A DNA stretch of 7,399 nt from Candidatus Woesearchaeota archaeon (lineage in GTDB: Archaea > Nanobdellota > Nanobdellia > Woesearchaeales > DSVV01): positions 1 through 7,399 of the forward strand of contig JAHFMP010000046.1 of assembly GCA_023267795.1 (NCBI GenBank), in the 5' to 3' direction. The translations under genes were made by a program, and so were the position numbers. Numbering within the stretch: position 1 is the first letter of the stretch; the number at the start of each line of letters is the position of its first letter. The notes beneath the pieces are model-generated. The model had not been told where the DNA came from and made no database searches. It worked only from the letters and a program-made list of their open reading frames with translations. Positions 6,084-7,399 of this stretch are shown piece by piece.

Positions 6084-6632
6084 TTATTTTTCTACAAATG
6101 GAACTTTGAGTGCTACAGTGCCATCTTCAACAAGAACAATTTCAGCACTGCTATAGATTGCATCTGTTTCAATTGCTTCATAGCCAGCATCTCCTGTTGT
6201 TGCCTGAGAATAGCCAGTAGTGACTTCTTCTGTGTCTCCCTGTTCATCAACTAAATATATTGTGTAGGAAATGTCTTCGCTCAATGGTTGGACATACCAT
6301 GCAATTTCATAAATGCGTTTATCAGAGAGTGTTGTGTATTCTCCCTGAAGCGCAAGCGTTAATTTTGAAACAGGTGCAACAAGCTCTGACTCTGCACTTT
6401 CATAAACATCCTCTGCTGTTGATGTTCCTGCAAAAGTTTGGCAAAATTCCACTTCTTCATCACTTACCTCATACCAATCAGGAATTCTTGTTTCATTTGC
6501 ATACTCACTGCTATAAGAACTGTCACTGGTATCATCATCAAGATAATCCTGATAATATTGAGAGTATGCAATGCTTGCCAGCAGCAGGAAGAATGTTACG
6601 AATAAAAAAAATATAGCGCTTTTGCTTTTCAT
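6084..6632 (-). CDS. Secreted acidic protein, function unknown
   Basis: A 182-residue protein with a clear Sec-type signal peptide: basic MKSK, a hydrophobic core at residues 6-21, and AYS before Gln25 as a likely cleavage site. The mature part starts with a Tyr/Asp/Ser-rich acidic stretch (25-55), has a single cysteine (Cys64), and from about residue 85 on looks beta-rich (KLTLALQGEY, RIYEIAWYVQPL, SYTIYLVDEQG, AEIVLVEDGTVALKVPF), suggesting an Ig-like or similar sandwich fold. No known family is recognised and no membrane anchor follows the signal. It is the first gene of the envelope unit, with a TATA box placed for a leaderless transcript. Its acidity and its neighbours point to an extracellular structural or binding role; this is inference. 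Confidence 0.78.
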   Translation of the reverse strand: MKSKSAIFFLFVTFFLLLASIAYSQYYQDYLDDDTSDSSYSSEYANETRIPDWYEVSDEEVEFCQTFAGTSTAEDVYESAESELVAPVSKLTLALQGEYTTLSDKRIYEIAWYVQPLSEDISYTIYLVDEQGDTEEVTTGYSQATTGDAGYEAIETDAIYSSAEIVLVEDGTVALKVPFVEK

Positions 6633-6650
6633 GAGTATGTTTTAGGTTTG

Positions 6651-6664
6651 CTTATTTAAATAAG
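6651..6664 (-). promoter_or_regulatory. TATA box embedded in a 14-bp perfect palindrome
   Basis: CTTATTTAAATAAG is its own reverse complement. Its central TTTAAA is about 25 nt before the ATG at 6632, the leaderless spacing. The symmetry could also make it a repressor site covering the TATA box, or could be incidental because TTTAAA is itself symmetric. Confidence 0.55.
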
Positions 6665-6681
6665 TTTGCGTTTTTTTATAC

Positions 6682-6693
6682 ATTTCTAGAAAT
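6682..6693. promoter_or_regulatory. 12-bp palindrome between divergent promoters
   Basis: ATTTCTAGAAAT is a perfect palindrome between the promoter of the envelope unit and that of the toxin-antitoxin pair, ending about 11 nt before the TATA box of the latter. Its core TTCTAGAA also occurs at 2444-2451 just upstream of the zinc-finger TATA box. It is a candidate operator; the binding protein is unknown. Confidence 0.4.
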
Positions 6694-6704
6694 TACTTCA
6701 AAAA

Positions 6705-6713
6705 TTATATAAA
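6705..6713 (+). promoter_or_regulatory. TATA box of the toxin-antitoxin unit
   Basis: TTATATAAA lies about 37 nt before the ATG at 6746, further than in the leaderless genes of this window. Transcription starting about 25 nt downstream would leave a short leader that just contains the ribosome site at 6736-6741. Confidence 0.5.
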
Positions 6714-6735
6714 TTAGTCCTACTTATTCCTCATT

Positions 6736-6741
6736 AGGTGA
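6736..6741 (+). promoter_or_regulatory. Shine-Dalgarno site of the antitoxin gene
   Basis: AGGTGA stands 4 nt before ATG 6746 and is the best ribosome-site match in the window. It supports this start. Confidence 0.65.
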
Positions 6742-6745
6742 GCTT

Positions 6746-6979
6746 ATGGTACAGGCATTAGTAACAATTGATGATGAAACAAACAAAGTAATTAATATTG
6801 TGAAAGCAAAACATGACTTTAAAGATAAAGGTCAGGCAATTGCATTTATTGTGAGAGGATATGCAAAAGAGCAGCTTGAGCCAGAACTTCGTCCAAATTT
6901 TATACAGAAAATGCTTCAGATTGAAACGCAAAAAAGTATTCCTGTTTCCAACTTTGCAAAAAGATACGGGTTGAAATAA
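6746..6979 (+). CDS. DUF2683-like antitoxin
   Basis: A 77-residue protein resembling archaeal DUF2683 proteins: N-terminal MVQALVTIDDETNKVINIVKAKHDFKDKGQAI, a putative short strand followed by helices of the ribbon-helix-helix type (residues 1-45), then the typical ELRPNFIQKMLQIE (56-70 approx.) and a C-terminal FAKRYGL. The N-terminal part would bind DNA and autorepress; the C-terminal part would wrap the toxin. The RelE-like gene begins one nt after its stop, the standard order for such pairs. It has its own TATA box and a strong Shine-Dalgarno site. The antitoxin role is inferred from family resemblance and neighbourhood; it is not tested here. Confidence 0.8.
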   Translation: MVQALVTIDDETNKVINIVKAKHDFKDKGQAIAFIVRGYAKEQLEPELRPNFIQKMLQIETQKSIPVSNFAKRYGLK

Positions 6980-6980
6980 C

Positions 6981-7256
6981 GTGTATGCGTTAGAAGTCAA
7001 AGATCAAGCAGACAAAATTTTTGAAAAGCTTGCAAAGAAAAACCCGAAACAACTTTCTATTATAGGTAATAAGATTACAGAAATTTGTATGAATCCATTG
7101 CATTCCTATAAGTTTCTCAGGCGACCATTACAACTATTCAACAGAGTTCATATTGATAGTAGTTTTGTTTTGATATTCAAAATTGATCATCAAAGACAAA
7201 TTGTTGTTATTTATTATTTTGATCATCATAATTTTGTCTATCAATGGAGACAATAG
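6981..7256 (+). CDS. RelE/ParE-superfamily toxin
   Basis: A 91-residue small basic protein of the RelE type, likely a ribosome-dependent mRNA endonuclease. Seen: an N-terminal strand and helices (YALEVKDQADKIFEKLAKK), then the family's core pattern LRRPLQLFNRVHIDSSFVLIFKID (46-69, with Arg47, Arg48, Arg55 and His57) and the C-terminal FDHHNFVYQW (80-89, His82, His83, Tyr87). The HH near the C-terminus and the basic residues are plausible RNA-binding or catalytic positions in archaeal RelE relatives. The start is GTG 6981; a nearby ATG at 6985 is out of frame. Only one nt separates it from the antitoxin stop, so the two are surely co-transcribed. The length is complete and no frameshift is seen, so the toxin may be active. 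Confidence 0.85.
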   Translation: MYALEVKDQADKIFEKLAKKNPKQLSIIGNKITEICMNPLHSYKFLRRPLQLFNRVHIDSSFVLIFKIDHQRQIVVIYYFDHHNFVYQWRQ

Positions 7257-7399
7257 CATAGGAAGAAAAAGCATACTTTAGTAGAGGACAAAAATATTGT
7301 TCTGATTTTTCCGCCGCCCAAATACGCTCACTTGATTTTTTCTCTCCCCTCATTAATTAAGGGGAGAGAAAAAATCAAGGAAATTAGAAAAGAATAGTA
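7257..7399. other. Gene-free right end of the window
   Basis: 143 nt without a convincing reading frame on either strand. It holds a T-run at 7306-7310 that could end the toxin-antitoxin transcript, a locally GC-rich CCGCCGCCC at 7311-7319, and the large inverted repeat at 7331-7379. No tRNA-like fold was recognised. Confidence 0.6.
7331..7379. repeat. Perfect 20-bp inverted repeat with a 9-nt loop
   Basis: CTTGATTTTTTCTCTCCCCT (7331-7350) is exactly matched by its reverse complement at 7360-7379, with CATTAATTA between. The arms have one pyrimidine-rich and one purine-rich strand. Neither strand has a T-run after the stem, so it is not a typical intrinsic terminator. It could be a miniature mobile element, a structured RNA, or a protein-binding site. 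It is unlike everything else in the window. Confidence 0.85.

Noticed and set aside
7331..7379. Hairpin as a CRISPR repeat or intrinsic terminator
   Set aside because: Only one copy is visible with no regular spacers, and neither strand has a T-run after the stem.
1..7399. The same 8-nt word (GAATAGTA) at both window ends, suggesting a circular molecule
   Set aside because: Too short to be meaningful, and joining the ends would put a stop codon straight into the helicase reading frame.

Overview
The window looks like a stretch of archaeal chromosome, most likely from a low-GC DPANN-type lineage (Woesearchaeota/Pacearchaeota-like). Supporting signs are an Ogg2-type 8-oxoguanine glycosylase, a Hel308/Ski2-type helicase, a DUF2683-like antitoxin with a RelE-like toxin, a C2H2 mini zinc-finger protein, and a large surface protein beginning with a KKGQATIF prepilin-like segment. 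TATA boxes also sit about 25 nt ahead of several start codons, as expected for archaeal leaderless mRNAs. The lineage is an inference; the archaeal assignment is strong.

Layout. At the left edge (1-508, minus) is the N-terminal third or less of a Hel308-like helicase. It is transcribed divergently from a plus-strand pair: Ogg2 (630-1310) overlapping by 4 nt a lipoprotein with a transglutaminase-like domain (1307-2431). Next comes a second plus-strand unit: a 47-residue C2H2 zinc-finger protein (2484-2627) overlapping by 35 nt, in another frame, a pterin-4a-carbinolamine dehydratase (2593-2913). Converging on it is a three-gene minus-strand unit for the cell envelope: a secreted acidic protein (6632-6084), a multi-pass membrane protein (6051-5179) and a 739-residue prepilin-like anchored surface protein with a carboxypeptidase regulatory-like domain (5148-2929). 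At the right is a toxin-antitoxin pair (6746-6979, 6981-7256), then a 143-nt gene-free tail carrying a perfect 20-bp inverted repeat.

How it fits together. The window mixes DNA maintenance (helicase, glycosylase), surface proteins and a toxin-antitoxin module. First genes of units tend to have a TATA box placed for leaderless transcription, while internal genes (1307, 5148, weakly 2593) and the antitoxin have Shine-Dalgarno-like stretches. The most unusual items are the uncharacterised envelope operon with its intercistronic hairpin and stacked ribosome sites, the overlapping zinc-finger/dehydratase pair, the Ogg2/transglutaminase lipoprotein coupling, and the terminal hairpin. No tRNA, rRNA, CRISPR array or transposase was seen, and no gene-free stretch exceeds 300 bases.
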